A stretch of DNA of 64,000 bases from NCBI GenBank assembly GCA_051418055.1, contig JBPRGH010000072.1:62001-126000 (forward strand), given 5' to 3'. Positions 16,670-25,200 of the stretch are shown one piece after another (positions within the stretch are counted from its first letter, which is position 1; each line of letters starts with the position of its first letter). The position numbers were made by a program, and so were the translations under genes. Origin of the DNA: JBPRGH01 sp051418055 (GTDB lineage Bacteria > Bacteroidota > Bacteroidia > Cytophagales > Cyclobacteriaceae). Under the pieces are notes generated by a model. That model did no database searches, was not told the origin of the DNA, and was given only the letters and a program-made list of their open reading frames with translations.

Positions 16670-17745
16670 ACGCTTTCTTCTATTTGATTGAGGCTCCCTT
16701 TTATAATGATTTTTCCATTTTCATCAATTAAATAATAAGTAGGCACCACTTTAATTGCGTAATCCTGTGCAATTTTACTTCTAACTCCATTAAAATCACA
16801 GACATTGTTCATCTTACCTATGGCAGCTCGCTCAATTCCCTTTTTCCATTTGCTTTCATCAGTATCCAAAGAAATATTTATTACAATTAGATTATCCTCA
16901 TTTTCTTTTGAAAAACGAATTAAGTCAGGAGCCTCCTTTATACATGGAGCGCATGATGAAGACCAAAAATGAAGGAGTATTTTTTTTTTGCCTTTGAAGT
17001 TTTTTAGATTGTACTTTTGATTATTAATATCGTATAGTTCAAATTCAGGAGCTGGATTTCCAGGGCTTAGTTTTCCTGCTTTACCAGCATATTCTCCTAT
17101 TCTAATCCCAAAAAAGCTGTTTTTGACACTTGGTTCTAAATAGTCATAAAATGCTTGAATGGTCTCTAACGGAAGTAAATTATTTTTTAATAAATAATCA
17201 ATTATTACTGCGGAAACATATTTATCCTTATTGTTTTTGATTATTGCTTCACACTGTTTTAAAAAGGAGTGATATACTTCCTTTCTTTTTTCAAGCAACT
17301 CATTTGAGTCAGATGTCGAAAATTTTTTAATTTTATCATAGAAAATCATCCATTCTGAATGGAATTTATAAAAGGCCTGATTATTATTAGGGTCTTTTGT
17401 AAAGTGCGGTAGATTTGGGTAAATATCTTTAATATTTTGGCTTTCTATTACCTGTTTGAAATTATCAAATACAATCTCTGTCTTTTCATTAGATAGAATA
17501 AAATTAATAGGACGAGAATCATTAAAACCGTTGATTATCAATGAATAAAGAGTCGGATGATTAATTCTGTTATAATAAGAAAAATTACCTCCTTCAATAT
17601 TTACTGTATCAAATCGATTATTGGTAGAGTTAATGAGAATTACTTTTCCGGTTTTTATTGAATTAAAATTAATATCAAGTATTGATTGTGAATTAGCTGC
17701 GTGTACGATTAAAAATATTAAGAAGGTGTAAATTGTTCTGTACAT
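16663..17745 (-). CDS. TlpA-like thioredoxin protein with N-terminal DUF4369-type domain
   Basis: An extracytoplasmic thiol-disulfide protein of about 360 residues. I chose the ATG at 17743-17745 because MYRTIYTFLIFLIVHAANS makes a proper signal peptide; the longer frame to 17826 reads through attC-like sequence. A beta-rich DUF4369-like region (about 20-120) and helices precede a thioredoxin/AhpC-type domain (about 235-360) with SSSCAPCIKEAP as the active CxxC and a cis-Pro in VVPTYYL. Such proteins reduce or oxidise periplasmic thiols. The stop codon lies within attC-like site D. Confidence 0.87.
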   Translation of the reverse strand: MYRTIYTFLIFLIVHAANSQSILDINFNSIKTGKVILINSTNNRFDTVNIEGGNFSYYNRINHPTLYSLIINGFNDSRPINFILSNEKTEIVFDNFKQVIESQNIKDIYPNLPHFTKDPNNNQAFYKFHSEWMIFYDKIKKFSTSDSNELLEKRKEVYHSFLKQCEAIIKNNKDKYVSAVIIDYLLKNNLLPLETIQAFYDYLEPSVKNSFFGIRIGEYAGKAGKLSPGNPAPEFELYDINNQKYNLKNFKGKKKILLHFWSSSCAPCIKEAPDLIRFSKENEDNLIVINISLDTDESKWKKGIERAAIGKMNNVCDFNGVRSKIAQDYAIKVVPTYYLIDENGKIIIKGSLNQIEESVL

Positions 17746-17772
17746 TTTGTCACTATTTAAGTGTGCCCTAAA

Positions 17773-17892
17773 GCTAAGGTTATACCCTGTAAGGTAATCG
17801 AAATGAGTCATTGTCCCCAGTAACAAAACAACTAATTCTACTGCAAGAACCTAACCCAAAAACCCCGAATGAGTATAGCTATTGTTAGTGGC
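17773..17892 (-). repeat. attC-like site C
   Basis: A 120-bp dyad between the hydrolase-TPR stop and the TlpA-like start. The minus-strand start is CACTAACAATAGCTATACTC and the end is GGTATAACCTTAGC; the two ends pair as CTAA...TATACyC with unpaired bases. It shares the internal GGGTTAGGTTCTT block with site A. Confidence 0.5.
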
Positions 17893-17897
17893 TGGCT

Positions 17898-19430
17898 TTA
17901 TTCTTTCAACTGTTTGAGTTTATTAATTGCGTTTTGGTTTTCAGGATTTAATTCCAACGACTTCTTAAAGCTAAAAATAGCGTTTTTATAATCTTTTTTG
18001 TGTCTATATGCTTCCGCCAAACTATCATGTAAATTTGCCGATCCTGGATAGATATGCAAAGCCAATAAAAACACATTTATTCCTTGCTCAACCTTTTCAG
18101 GATTAAATGTGAATCTTAATCCTAGCGTGTTCAACATGCCTTCTTCTAGTTTTAAATTTGGATGTTTTGCCAATGTATTTTTATACAAAGAAATCAAATC
18201 CTGATAATTCTGATTTTTCGCTAAATCATTGAAATCCTTGTAGTCGAAATCAGAGGTGAGTGAATTTTTTACCTTGTTTGAAATCAGGTTTTCAGTAAAA
18301 CCATTTATTTCAGGTTCGTTTTCGATAAATGTTATTGCTTCGGCATCATTTTTTAGTGTTGCATTTAAAAACTGTAATATATGATCAGAAAGGATTTTAT
18401 AAGAAGCCATAATTTTATTATCACTCTTATCTTGCCTCCTATCTCTATTACCAAATAAAACACCAAAAGAACTAAAATAGGAATGTGTTAGGTCGTGAAA
18501 TTTATAACTATAAACATCACTATATTTTAAAGAATCATACAATTGGAACTTGTGATTTAGTTCTTCGGGAATATTATCCTCTTTTAGAACAATTTCCGGT
18601 ATATCCTTTTGAGCAAAGTGAACATATGGGATATTCAACTTATTAAGGTTAAAGTAGGGGGATTTTTCCAATAAATCATATCTGTATCTCTCAGTTCCAT
18701 CAAGGCTAACCAGTAATTTGATATTTTGATTTTTCATTACAGTGACCGCATTAGCAAGACCACCAAAGCTAAATCCCATTAGTGCAATTTTATCAGAATC
18801 TATTGTCTGGTAATTATGAATTTCCTTTAAGAGCAATTCTACATCTCTGGATTGTGTTTCCATATCTTTTATAGTTGCACCCTCTAACCATCTTGTATCT
18901 GTTCCTCTTGAAGGACTTGATATCACTATAAAACCATTACTCGCTAAATATTCGAATAACGCAAAATTTTCAATAGAGGATGCCTGGTAACTAGGTGCGT
19001 AAACAACGACAGGAAATTTTCCTTCGACAAAATTGGCATTGTAAAAAGCATTCGTTTTATCGTCTAAATGCGCTTTATTTTGAGGTGTGTTCCATAAGTA
19101 GGGAAACCAGTCTAATAAAAACTCATTAGGTAAATTTTTCCATTCTTCTTCTTCCTTTAAAACTTCCAAATAGTCTAAAATAATCAATTGCCTGGATTTG
19201 CCATCTTCACGTTTAGCGGGATACCATACACTAATAGGAATTGGCCTGTAAATGAACTGGTTGTTAAATTCATTATGGATTTGATATGTTCTTGTACTAT
19301 CAATGATCGTATAATGTTTAAACCCTACATTATACTCTCCCCTCTCCAAATTTATTCCCTGGAAAGATGTCTGGGCAAAGGTGAAATTAGCTTGAAATAA
19401 TATTAAGGCTATTATGATTCTTGGGTTCAT
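17898..19430 (-). CDS. secreted alpha/beta hydrolase with C-terminal TPR repeats
   Basis: A 510-residue exported protein with signal peptide MNPRIIIALILFQANFTFAQ. The hydrolase part (about 40-350) resembles dienelactone hydrolase/PAF-acetylhydrolase-type enzymes, with FPVVVYAPSYQASS and nucleophile GFSFGG; DLTHSYFSSFG probably carries the catalytic His. Residues about 400-510 are TPR-like (YPGSANLHDSLAEAYRHKKDYKNAIFSFKKSLELNPENQNA). The substrate is probably an ester but unknown. The first ~30 codons and about 130 bp upstream are duplicated at 21626-21840. Confidence 0.82.
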   Translation of the reverse strand: MNPRIIIALILFQANFTFAQTSFQGINLERGEYNVGFKHYTIIDSTRTYQIHNEFNNQFIYRPIPISVWYPAKREDGKSRQLIILDYLEVLKEEEEWKNLPNEFLLDWFPYLWNTPQNKAHLDDKTNAFYNANFVEGKFPVVVYAPSYQASSIENFALFEYLASNGFIVISSPSRGTDTRWLEGATIKDMETQSRDVELLLKEIHNYQTIDSDKIALMGFSFGGLANAVTVMKNQNIKLLVSLDGTERYRYDLLEKSPYFNLNKLNIPYVHFAQKDIPEIVLKEDNIPEELNHKFQLYDSLKYSDVYSYKFHDLTHSYFSSFGVLFGNRDRRQDKSDNKIMASYKILSDHILQFLNATLKNDAEAITFIENEPEINGFTENLISNKVKNSLTSDFDYKDFNDLAKNQNYQDLISLYKNTLAKHPNLKLEEGMLNTLGLRFTFNPEKVEQGINVFLLALHIYPGSANLHDSLAEAYRHKKDYKNAIFSFKKSLELNPENQNAINKLKQLKE

Positions 19431-19559
19431 TTTGTTTTTTTAAAGGTAAATTGAATGGTATAATTTTGAGGATGCCATTCACAAATGAATTATACTTTCG
19501 GTTCCATAGTTGTTGTTTTCTTTCAAGGGCATGGCAATCTCATTTTTTCAAACAAATTA
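19342..19559. repeat. source copy of a ~217-bp duplication (hydrolase gene start)
   Basis: Covers codons 1 to about 30 of the hydrolase-TPR gene and its upstream region. It matches 21626-21840 at high identity and without indels through the coding part (constant offset of 2284 bp). Confidence 0.85.
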
Positions 19560-19607
19560 CTGCAGACAGCTCTGTTAGCTTATGGATGTTAGTGTTTGTT
19601 GGCTTCG

Positions 19608-20885
19608 TTATTCATTGTTGCTCCCAAAATAACCCAGTCGCTCTCCCATTAATTGATGTTCATAGGACTCACTACCCACTTTTTTAGGGGCATTTAAGTT
19701 AAATTGTGCTTCTTCTTGAAATATCATTATGAAATCGGAGCCTCCAAAAAGAAAATAACCTAACATATCTCCTTTGGAAACTCTTGAGCCTATTTGAAAG
19801 GAATCTTCAAAATTCACAGAGGATACTGGCCACATACCGATTGGAAGTAATGCTACCAGGCCGTTATTTTCGGTTTCTAAGATCACACATCCTCTCGTTT
19901 CAATTGACTGCCACCCAACAGAAGAAGCATCAAATTTATATCTTTTATTTATTGGGTCCCACGTAGTATATCCCCCTGAAACACTCTCGCCAGGAATGAT
20001 TCGGATTTCTTTGACTATTCCACTTATTGGAAAGTGATAGCGATGGTAATCTCCTACATCTAAAAATGAATGTGTGAATTTTCCGTTAGCAAAGGATTCC
20101 GCAAACTCACTATCGTCTCCGATAAGCTTTTTAACATTATATAATGTTCCGGATTTGATAGCAATTCCTTCTTTTTCGACAATCATAGAATTACTATCAA
20201 TCGCCCAAACTCCTTGGGGCTGGGCATCTGCCGGAGATACCACAATGGAATTATCGGCTTGGTCAGCTATTGGTCTTTCATTCGGAGATTTTAAATTTCT
20301 TGCGAAGAAATCATTGAATGTTTTCCAATTTGATGCGTCTTCATACCAGTCGTTTTGGAGTCCAAAAATTCCATCCTTAAGCGCAATTTGGTAATAGTCC
20401 TCATTCCAGGATTTTTCTGAATCCATAAACTCACCATAGGTTTTGTTGAAACTTGTGAGCCATGATTTATAAGGATCATGATATTGCAAAGAATTATTAA
20501 AATAGCCTTTACCTTCAAGCGCTTCAAGGGGTTGATCATTTATAAAAAAAAAGTAGCACAGGCTTTGATCAATCTTGTCGTACAGGGTATTTGCATAATC
20601 AAGCTCCAAAAATTCCCAGGGCATAGCATTTTCAGTCCATGCAACAAATTCGTAATACTCTTCTAATGTTTGAGCCGGGTTTGTTTGTTTATCTGGATTT
20701 ACTTTTTTAGCCTGTTCTATCGAAGCTAGTAGCAATGATTTTAATTCTGAGTTTTGGTTAACAAGATTGATTAATTCTTTTGTTTTAGTCCCATAATCAT
20801 CATTGTTGTTGTCACCTGGATTGCTAACACAGGAATAAAGGAATAGAATGGATAGGAATAAAATGAGGTGGTTAATTTTTTTCAT
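19608..20885 (-). CDS. phosphatidylserine decarboxylase-like lipoprotein
   Basis: I chose the ATG at 20883-20885, giving a lipoprotein signal (LFLSILFLYSC) and about 425 residues. The C-terminal half is a PSD-family domain: VGDYHRYHFPISG, ETRGCVILETENNGLVALLPIGMWPVSS, and GYFLFGGSDF, where the Gly-Ser step corresponds to the self-cleavage site (LGST/GGST in classical PSDs) that makes the pyruvoyl cofactor. The N-terminal half contains a PSD-associated region (KDGIFGLQNDWYEDASNWKTFNDFFARNLKSP). An export signal is unusual for this family. Activity on phosphatidylserine is not shown. Confidence 0.83.
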   Translation of the reverse strand: MKKINHLILFLSILFLYSCVSNPGDNNNDDYGTKTKELINLVNQNSELKSLLLASIEQAKKVNPDKQTNPAQTLEEYYEFVAWTENAMPWEFLELDYANTLYDKIDQSLCYFFFINDQPLEALEGKGYFNNSLQYHDPYKSWLTSFNKTYGEFMDSEKSWNEDYYQIALKDGIFGLQNDWYEDASNWKTFNDFFARNLKSPNERPIADQADNSIVVSPADAQPQGVWAIDSNSMIVEKEGIAIKSGTLYNVKKLIGDDSEFAESFANGKFTHSFLDVGDYHRYHFPISGIVKEIRIIPGESVSGGYTTWDPINKRYKFDASSVGWQSIETRGCVILETENNGLVALLPIGMWPVSSVNFEDSFQIGSRVSKGDMLGYFLFGGSDFIMIFQEEAQFNLNAPKKVGSESYEHQLMGERLGYFGSNNE

Positions 20886-20928
20886 AATTGTAGTGATTAG
20901 AGAGTAGTTATTCGAAATGGCCATATCG

Positions 20929-21042
20929 TCCAGGCTATAAACAGTAGGACAGCTCAAAGTGAATACCTGCCCCTGTAGTAAAAGTAAATAAAACCACTAA
21001 AAGAACCTAACCCACCACACTCCCTATTGAGTATTAGCATAT
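20929..21042 (-). repeat. attC-like site A
   Basis: Lies between the small lipoprotein stop and the PSD-like gene. Its central segment (AAGTGAATA...CTGCC...AAAAGTA...CTAAAAGAACC...CCTATTGA on the plus strand) aligns closely with site B. The outer arms are weaker: the yTAACAATA start has become GCTAATACTCAATA. Confidence 0.5.
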
Positions 21043-21059
21043 CCTCACTTAAATATAAA

Positions 21060-21566
21060 TTACTCATAAAAGATGAATCCTGTATCAAAATTTCCCTCTG
21101 ATATTTTATATTCTAGTCCCGTATCCGTATCAATGGTATTAAATTCAAATGTTCCTGACACTATTTTGTTAGTGGGATCATAATAGGTTACCCTAACTAT
21201 TCCCCGATGCAAGGAATCTGTTGATGATAAAATTCTACCTGGCCCATTGTAACGACCATAATTTATCGAATTATAACTAGGGACATATTTCATATTAAGT
21301 TCGTAATGGCCTGGTCCACTGAAGTTGCTTATTTTAAACCCAACGGAATGGTAGGTATCAATTGAATATTTGGCTGACAAGGCAAATGTATCAGATTTAA
21401 CACCTGCTATTGTCGGATCACAGCCAATAACCCCTTCACATGCAGCTGTATAATACACATTATTCAATTTAAAAGAAATCCCCCCTGTTCCCCTTGTAAC
21501 ATCCTCGGTACAGGATATAAAGGGAAGTATAATTGTTAAAAGGAGACATGAAATTATATTTTTCAT
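21060..21566 (-). CDS. small lipoprotein, DUF6252-like
   Basis: A 168-residue protein with a lipobox (IILPFISC) and a beta-rich body. SFKLNNVYYTA at the start, SVGFKISNFSGPGHYEL in the middle and IVSGTFEFNTIDTDTG near the end resemble small Bacteroidota surface lipoproteins of the DUF6252 type. No catalytic motif is visible. It occupies one unit of the cassette-like array. Confidence 0.7.
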   Translation of the reverse strand: MKNIISCLLLTIILPFISCTEDVTRGTGGISFKLNNVYYTAACEGVIGCDPTIAGVKSDTFALSAKYSIDTYHSVGFKISNFSGPGHYELNMKYVPSYNSINYGRYNGPGRILSSTDSLHRGIVRVTYYDPTNKIVSGTFEFNTIDTDTGLEYKISEGNFDTGFIFYE

Positions 21567-21625
21567 GTTTTAAAAAATTTGAATTTAACATTTCTTAAAA
21601 ACATGAGTAGGGAAATTTTATCCAA

Positions 21626-21840
21626 CTCTCCAAATTTATTCCTTGGAAAGATGTCTGGGCAAAGGTGAAATTAGCTTGAAATAATATTAAGGTTATTATG
21701 ATTCTTGGGTTCATTTTGTTTTTTTAAAGATAAATTGAATGGTATTATTTTGAGGATGCCATTCACAAATGAATTATACTTTCTGTTCCATAGTTGTTGT
21801 TTCTTTCCAGGGCATGGCAATCTGACTTTTTTATCAAATT
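21626..21840 (-). pseudogene. fragment of the hydrolase-TPR gene start
   Basis: A partial copy of 19342-19559. The start codon is retained at 21712-21714 and the signal peptide frame is still readable (one Ala-to-Thr-type change), but the frame is cut after about 30 codons and runs into unrelated sequence. The upstream flank is retained up to GCAATCTGACTTTTTT. It is a non-functional remnant left by duplication or cassette rearrangement. Confidence 0.8.
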
Positions 21841-21903
21841 AATGCTTAAACAGTGTAAACTATGTCCCTTTAACTTTGTAAACGAAATCCCTTTACCGTA
21901 CCT
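21841..21903. repeat. TAAACGATGTCC-type element, copy 2
   Basis: The order gtgtaaactatgtccc, ttaactttgtaaacgaaatccc, tttaccgtacc parallels 15793-15850 in the same orientation. Like copy 1 it abuts the AGCGTTG end of an attC-like site. Confidence 0.6.
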
Positions 21904-21915
21904 AATATACTACAA

Positions 21916-22036
21916 CGCTAAGTCTATACACTGTATGGGAGCTCGAAGTGAATAACTGCCTCCGAAATAAAAGTAGCTAAAAGAACCGAACTTACCTACA
22001 CCACTACACGCCCTATTGAATACAGTTATTGTTATG
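21916..22036 (-). repeat. attC-like site B
   Basis: A 121-bp dyad with the clearest arms: CGCTAAGTCTATACACTGTAT (21916-21936) against ATACAGTTATTGTTATG (22020-22036), paired with extrahelical bases on one side only. The TAA stop of the upstream gene (22032-22034) is part of the right arm. Confidence 0.6.
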
Positions 22037-22862
22037 CACCTGTATCCGATTCGTAGTTGCTGTGTTGAGTAATTATATTCTCCATTTTCTTACTTTCAGC
22101 CTCTTCTTTCTCCCTCTGAAATTTCTTCACCCAGAATACAATAGCAAAAACAGGAATTGAAAATGTTAAGAACCAGGGAGCTGCTAAACCGGACTTGGAA
22201 AAGCCCGCCCCAAGAAGTTGAAAACTTATTAGTTGAAAATCAAATTCGCTGGTAGTCCAGTTGAGCTTAAATTTGATAAATGCAAATAAAATTCCAATGA
22301 TCCAAAGCCATTTTCGCTTGATTGGTGTTTGGATAGCTGCTATTAGAGTGAAAATGATAAATCCAACAGAGGTAATGGCGATAGCAAAAAATATATAGTT
22401 TATCATTGGTTTTCCGGCAAATGTGAATGCGTGGATTTTCTTCAAGGGTATTTCCATCGATCTTGCGTCAAACCCTATAATAGTTAGCTTGTTCCCCTCC
22501 TCCAATATATTGAAGAAGAAATAAATTGACTGCTCATCAAGTTCTTGCTCATATTCGACAATGTAGTTTGTTGTTGGATTTTTGCCCATGAAAGAAGTGT
22601 AGCGAGCATTTATCATGTCCAGCGAATCTAATTGGAGTGAACTGATACCAAATGCAACGTTCGTCATGAAATTTCTACCTTCTTCGTTCCGCATATTGTC
22701 GGCCACCCTAGATAGACATTCATCAATTTGGTGTTGTTGAATATCTGTGATGAAGGTCCTTGCAAATTGATCTACTTCAATTGGGATAATATTGCTCAGG
22801 TCGTTATTCGAATTGCAGGAAATAAGCGTTCCCAGCAACAGAGCGGTTAATATTCTTTTCAT
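22032..22862 (-). CDS. lipoprotein with three C-terminal membrane segments, unknown function
   Basis: The start at 22860-22862 gives MKRILTALLLGTLISC, a lipobox, behind an AGAGGAA ribosome-binding sequence. Residues about 20-140 are extracytoplasmic and mixed alpha/beta (FARTFITDIQQHQIDECLSRVADNM), resembling DUF3887-like accumulation-associated domains only loosely. Three hydrophobic segments follow (about 155-180, 188-205, 235-260) with a charged tail. The family was not recognised. It is the first unit of the minus-strand cassette-like array. Confidence 0.7.
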   Translation of the reverse strand: MKRILTALLLGTLISCNSNNDLSNIIPIEVDQFARTFITDIQQHQIDECLSRVADNMRNEEGRNFMTNVAFGISSLQLDSLDMINARYTSFMGKNPTTNYIVEYEQELDEQSIYFFFNILEEGNKLTIIGFDARSMEIPLKKIHAFTFAGKPMINYIFFAIAITSVGFIIFTLIAAIQTPIKRKWLWIIGILFAFIKFKLNWTTSEFDFQLISFQLLGAGFSKSGLAAPWFLTFSIPVFAIVFWVKKFQREKEEAESKKMENIITQHSNYESDTGA

Positions 22863-23227
22863 TAATTCCTCTTGTAAATATGGTGCATAATTTCCTGCCA
22901 AAGCTTCGCTCGTTCAATCCCACAGCACAAAAAGAAACCGGTGGTAGGATGACTGCGGAATAAAGTTCAAGATAAAAAAATATTTTAAAATGAATTATAA
23001 AAATGACAATATATAATCAACAGAAGAAGGGTTGAATTTCATTATATATTACTTTCTATATTGAGAAGTGAGATTTTAAATGCGCATCAAAGGCCTGGAA
23101 TTGCAGGATGGTTGCAATGTAAAGATTGGGGAGCCCTTAACTAGGTGTAAAACATGAATTAACGAAAACGAAATTTAAGAAGGTAAAGTAAGGGCTTATG
23201 GTACACAAGCTATAGCTCCATCTTTAG
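22863..23227. other. gene-free interval at the right end of the cassette-like array
   Basis: No coding frame, repeat or terminator that I can support. The attC-like motif ATTGTTA is not present here. Confidence 0.4.
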
Positions 23228-24088
23228 TCAATTTTGTTTTTTTAATCTATAGCTAAATTCAACCACCTTTAAATGCCAAAGTGTTAATGTTTGTTTGGAT
23301 AAAATGGCGTCATTTTCCTGACTAATAACTATTCGGTCACGAAAAGATCCGATGAATTGTGACCAGTAGTTTCCTTTAGAATCATTTAATAAAAAATAAA
23401 ATCCGGCGTCACCGAATTTTTTCCCGGATGATCCTAATATCAACTCTCCATTTGTTCCTACACTTGGAGACATTATTACTGTGGCATTACCTTTTGGCAA
23501 AGGAAATATCGCTTTGACACAGGTTTTCCCGGAAGGCAATGTGCATGTACCATATACACCTGAAAAAATGGTCTGACCACTTGATTTATTGGTCCTGAAC
23601 CAGATGGTATACTTAACTTCTCTTGTCTTCGGATCTGAAAGGGTGATGATCTCGCTTTTTACGGTTTCCGGGTTTTTTATATCCTTAGTAGGAATATTTA
23701 ACTGGTTTATCCTGCTGCTGAATAATTTATTAACTATAATTCCGAATAGCTTAAAAACAGGATTCCATTTTACCGTAAATGCCAGGTTATATTGAGCTGT
23801 GTTTTCGTAGAAATCAATTACACTTTTAGATAAATTGGATAATTCAGTTTCGGAGAGGTCCAACAGATCAATGGAAGGGATCAGGCCATGTGATCTTGAG
23901 TCCCTTTCAACAATTAAGTTTTCTTTTTCCGCCAGCTCATTTATAATCCCCTCACCAATCCCGCTTAAGTTTCCAAATGGCCCCATTAGCCATGGATAAT
24001 CTTCAGGATCAATTTTTATGCCCCAAAAGATAGCCCATTGCTGGGTAAACCAATCCTGAAATTTTTGCATTGGATAAGCCAACCCCAT
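23228..24088 (-). CDS. conserved hypothetical protein next to a CrtA-like gene
   Basis: A 286-residue protein without a signal peptide and not recognised. The N-terminal part is aromatic-rich (FQDWFTQQWAIFWGIKIDPEDYPWLMGPFG) and the C-terminal part beta-rich (TIWFRTNKSSGQTIFSGVYGTC, KAIFPLPKGNATVIMSP, GDAGFYFLLNDSKGNYW). It starts 5 bp after the CrtA-like gene, so the two are cotranscribed. A polyketide-cyclase or lipid-associated role would be speculation. Confidence 0.7.
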   Translation of the reverse strand: MGLAYPMQKFQDWFTQQWAIFWGIKIDPEDYPWLMGPFGNLSGIGEGIINELAEKENLIVERDSRSHGLIPSIDLLDLSETELSNLSKSVIDFYENTAQYNLAFTVKWNPVFKLFGIIVNKLFSSRINQLNIPTKDIKNPETVKSEIITLSDPKTREVKYTIWFRTNKSSGQTIFSGVYGTCTLPSGKTCVKAIFPLPKGNATVIMSPSVGTNGELILGSSGKKFGDAGFYFLLNDSKGNYWSQFIGSFRDRIVISQENDAILSKQTLTLWHLKVVEFSYRLKKQN

Positions 24089-24093
24089 TTCTG

Positions 24094-24804
24094 TTAATTT
24101 TTTTTGAGGTTAGGTATGATGTTCGTTCTTCTACCCCATTCACCAAACTCTGAAATAGGTTTAAACCGTAATGTTGTGAACTCATAATGAAAATCCTTTC
24201 TGTCCCTTTCTTTCATAGCCTCTGAATGCCTTTTAGGGTTAGGAACGGCACTATGGCCATGCACCATATCTGTCATTTCTTTTTGAGATCTCCAAATTGA
24301 AAAAGTTGAAACAGTTCTGGGAAGCCCGATAGAAGCCAGTGATAATGCTGTACCGGGGTGGTCACGAACTAACTTTTCCACAGGTCTGCCCCAATGTATA
24401 AACCTTGGTACTTCAGGTAATTTCATACGAGCAAGTGTAACCGCAACCACCGGAGAATCCGGAGACTCAAATTGATGTTCCTCGTTTGGGATTTCAAAAC
24501 CACTTATTTTCCCCCATTGCCTCATAAAAGTTAAGCGGGTATACCAACCTTTCTTTAATATCTTTCCAAAATTATCATTTTCTAAAAAGCTGTTGATGGC
24601 TGATTCGCTTTCCCACTGGGCAAATACAGCAACCTGCCGGACCAACATACGAGATGGAGAAAAAACAGGAGAACCTAAAGTCATTACGGTCATGCATTCA
24701 GCATGTATCAAGCCAGGTGTATTTTCAGCTTTAGGTGGAAAGAACATGGCTTTAAGCGCTGAAAAATAGGATGTTTTTACTAAATGGTAGGTGAATACAC
24801 TCAT
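24094..24804 (-). CDS. spheroidene monooxygenase (CrtA)-like protein
   Basis: A 236-residue protein resembling the CrtA family: SPVFSPSRMLVRQVAVFAQWESESAINSFLEN, AVTLARMKL...RFIHWGRPVEKLV, and TFSIWRSQKEMTDMVHG followed by HYEFTTLRFKPISEFGEW. CrtA is a haem-dependent carotenoid hydroxylase, but many Bacteroidota members occur without carotenoid genes. None are seen here, so the substrate is open. It forms a two-gene unit with 23228-24088. Confidence 0.65.
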   Translation of the reverse strand: MSVFTYHLVKTSYFSALKAMFFPPKAENTPGLIHAECMTVMTLGSPVFSPSRMLVRQVAVFAQWESESAINSFLENDNFGKILKKGWYTRLTFMRQWGKISGFEIPNEEHQFESPDSPVVAVTLARMKLPEVPRFIHWGRPVEKLVRDHPGTALSLASIGLPRTVSTFSIWRSQKEMTDMVHGHSAVPNPKRHSEAMKERDRKDFHYEFTTLRFKPISEFGEWGRRTNIIPNLKKN

Positions 24805-25200
24805 GATGGGTTTATATTATGCTTTCATTCCTCCCTTACCTATCCCCTGAGATCCCATCCGGCATTTTCAATAGAAGGGCTAATAAAACTTGGTGCATAT
24901 ATCTCTTTCTGAAAGTACTTTTTTATTCATTATTACTGTATGGGGGTCATCTCCGGAGTATAAGTATACAAAATTATGTGTTAATTTAATTCAGGATTAA
25001 AATGAAACTGTAAGGAAAATGTGGAGGATCTTGAGGAAGCTCTGCATTAAGATAAAGGTCTGATCAGATAATTTACATCTAATGTTTGCAATCGGTATAT
25101 TTATTTGTACTTTTCGTAAAATTAAATTTGCCGCTTGTGCATTTAATTTCATTCTTAACAGCTACAACATAGTCTTGGAAAGAACCAAAATCTACTAAAG
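24805..25200. other. divergent intergenic region with a candidate -7 box
   Basis: A 396-bp gap between the CrtA-like gene (minus) and the desaturase-SDR fusion (plus). TAAATTTG at 25123-25130 matches TAnnTTTG and would serve the fusion gene with a leader of about 65 nt. The only nearby -33-type TTTG (25104-25107) is spaced shorter than usual. Nothing else is visible. Confidence 0.35.

Noticed and set aside
17746..17826. N-terminal extension of the TlpA-like protein
   Set aside because: The 27 extra codons lie in attC-like site C, and a proper signal peptide starts at 17745.
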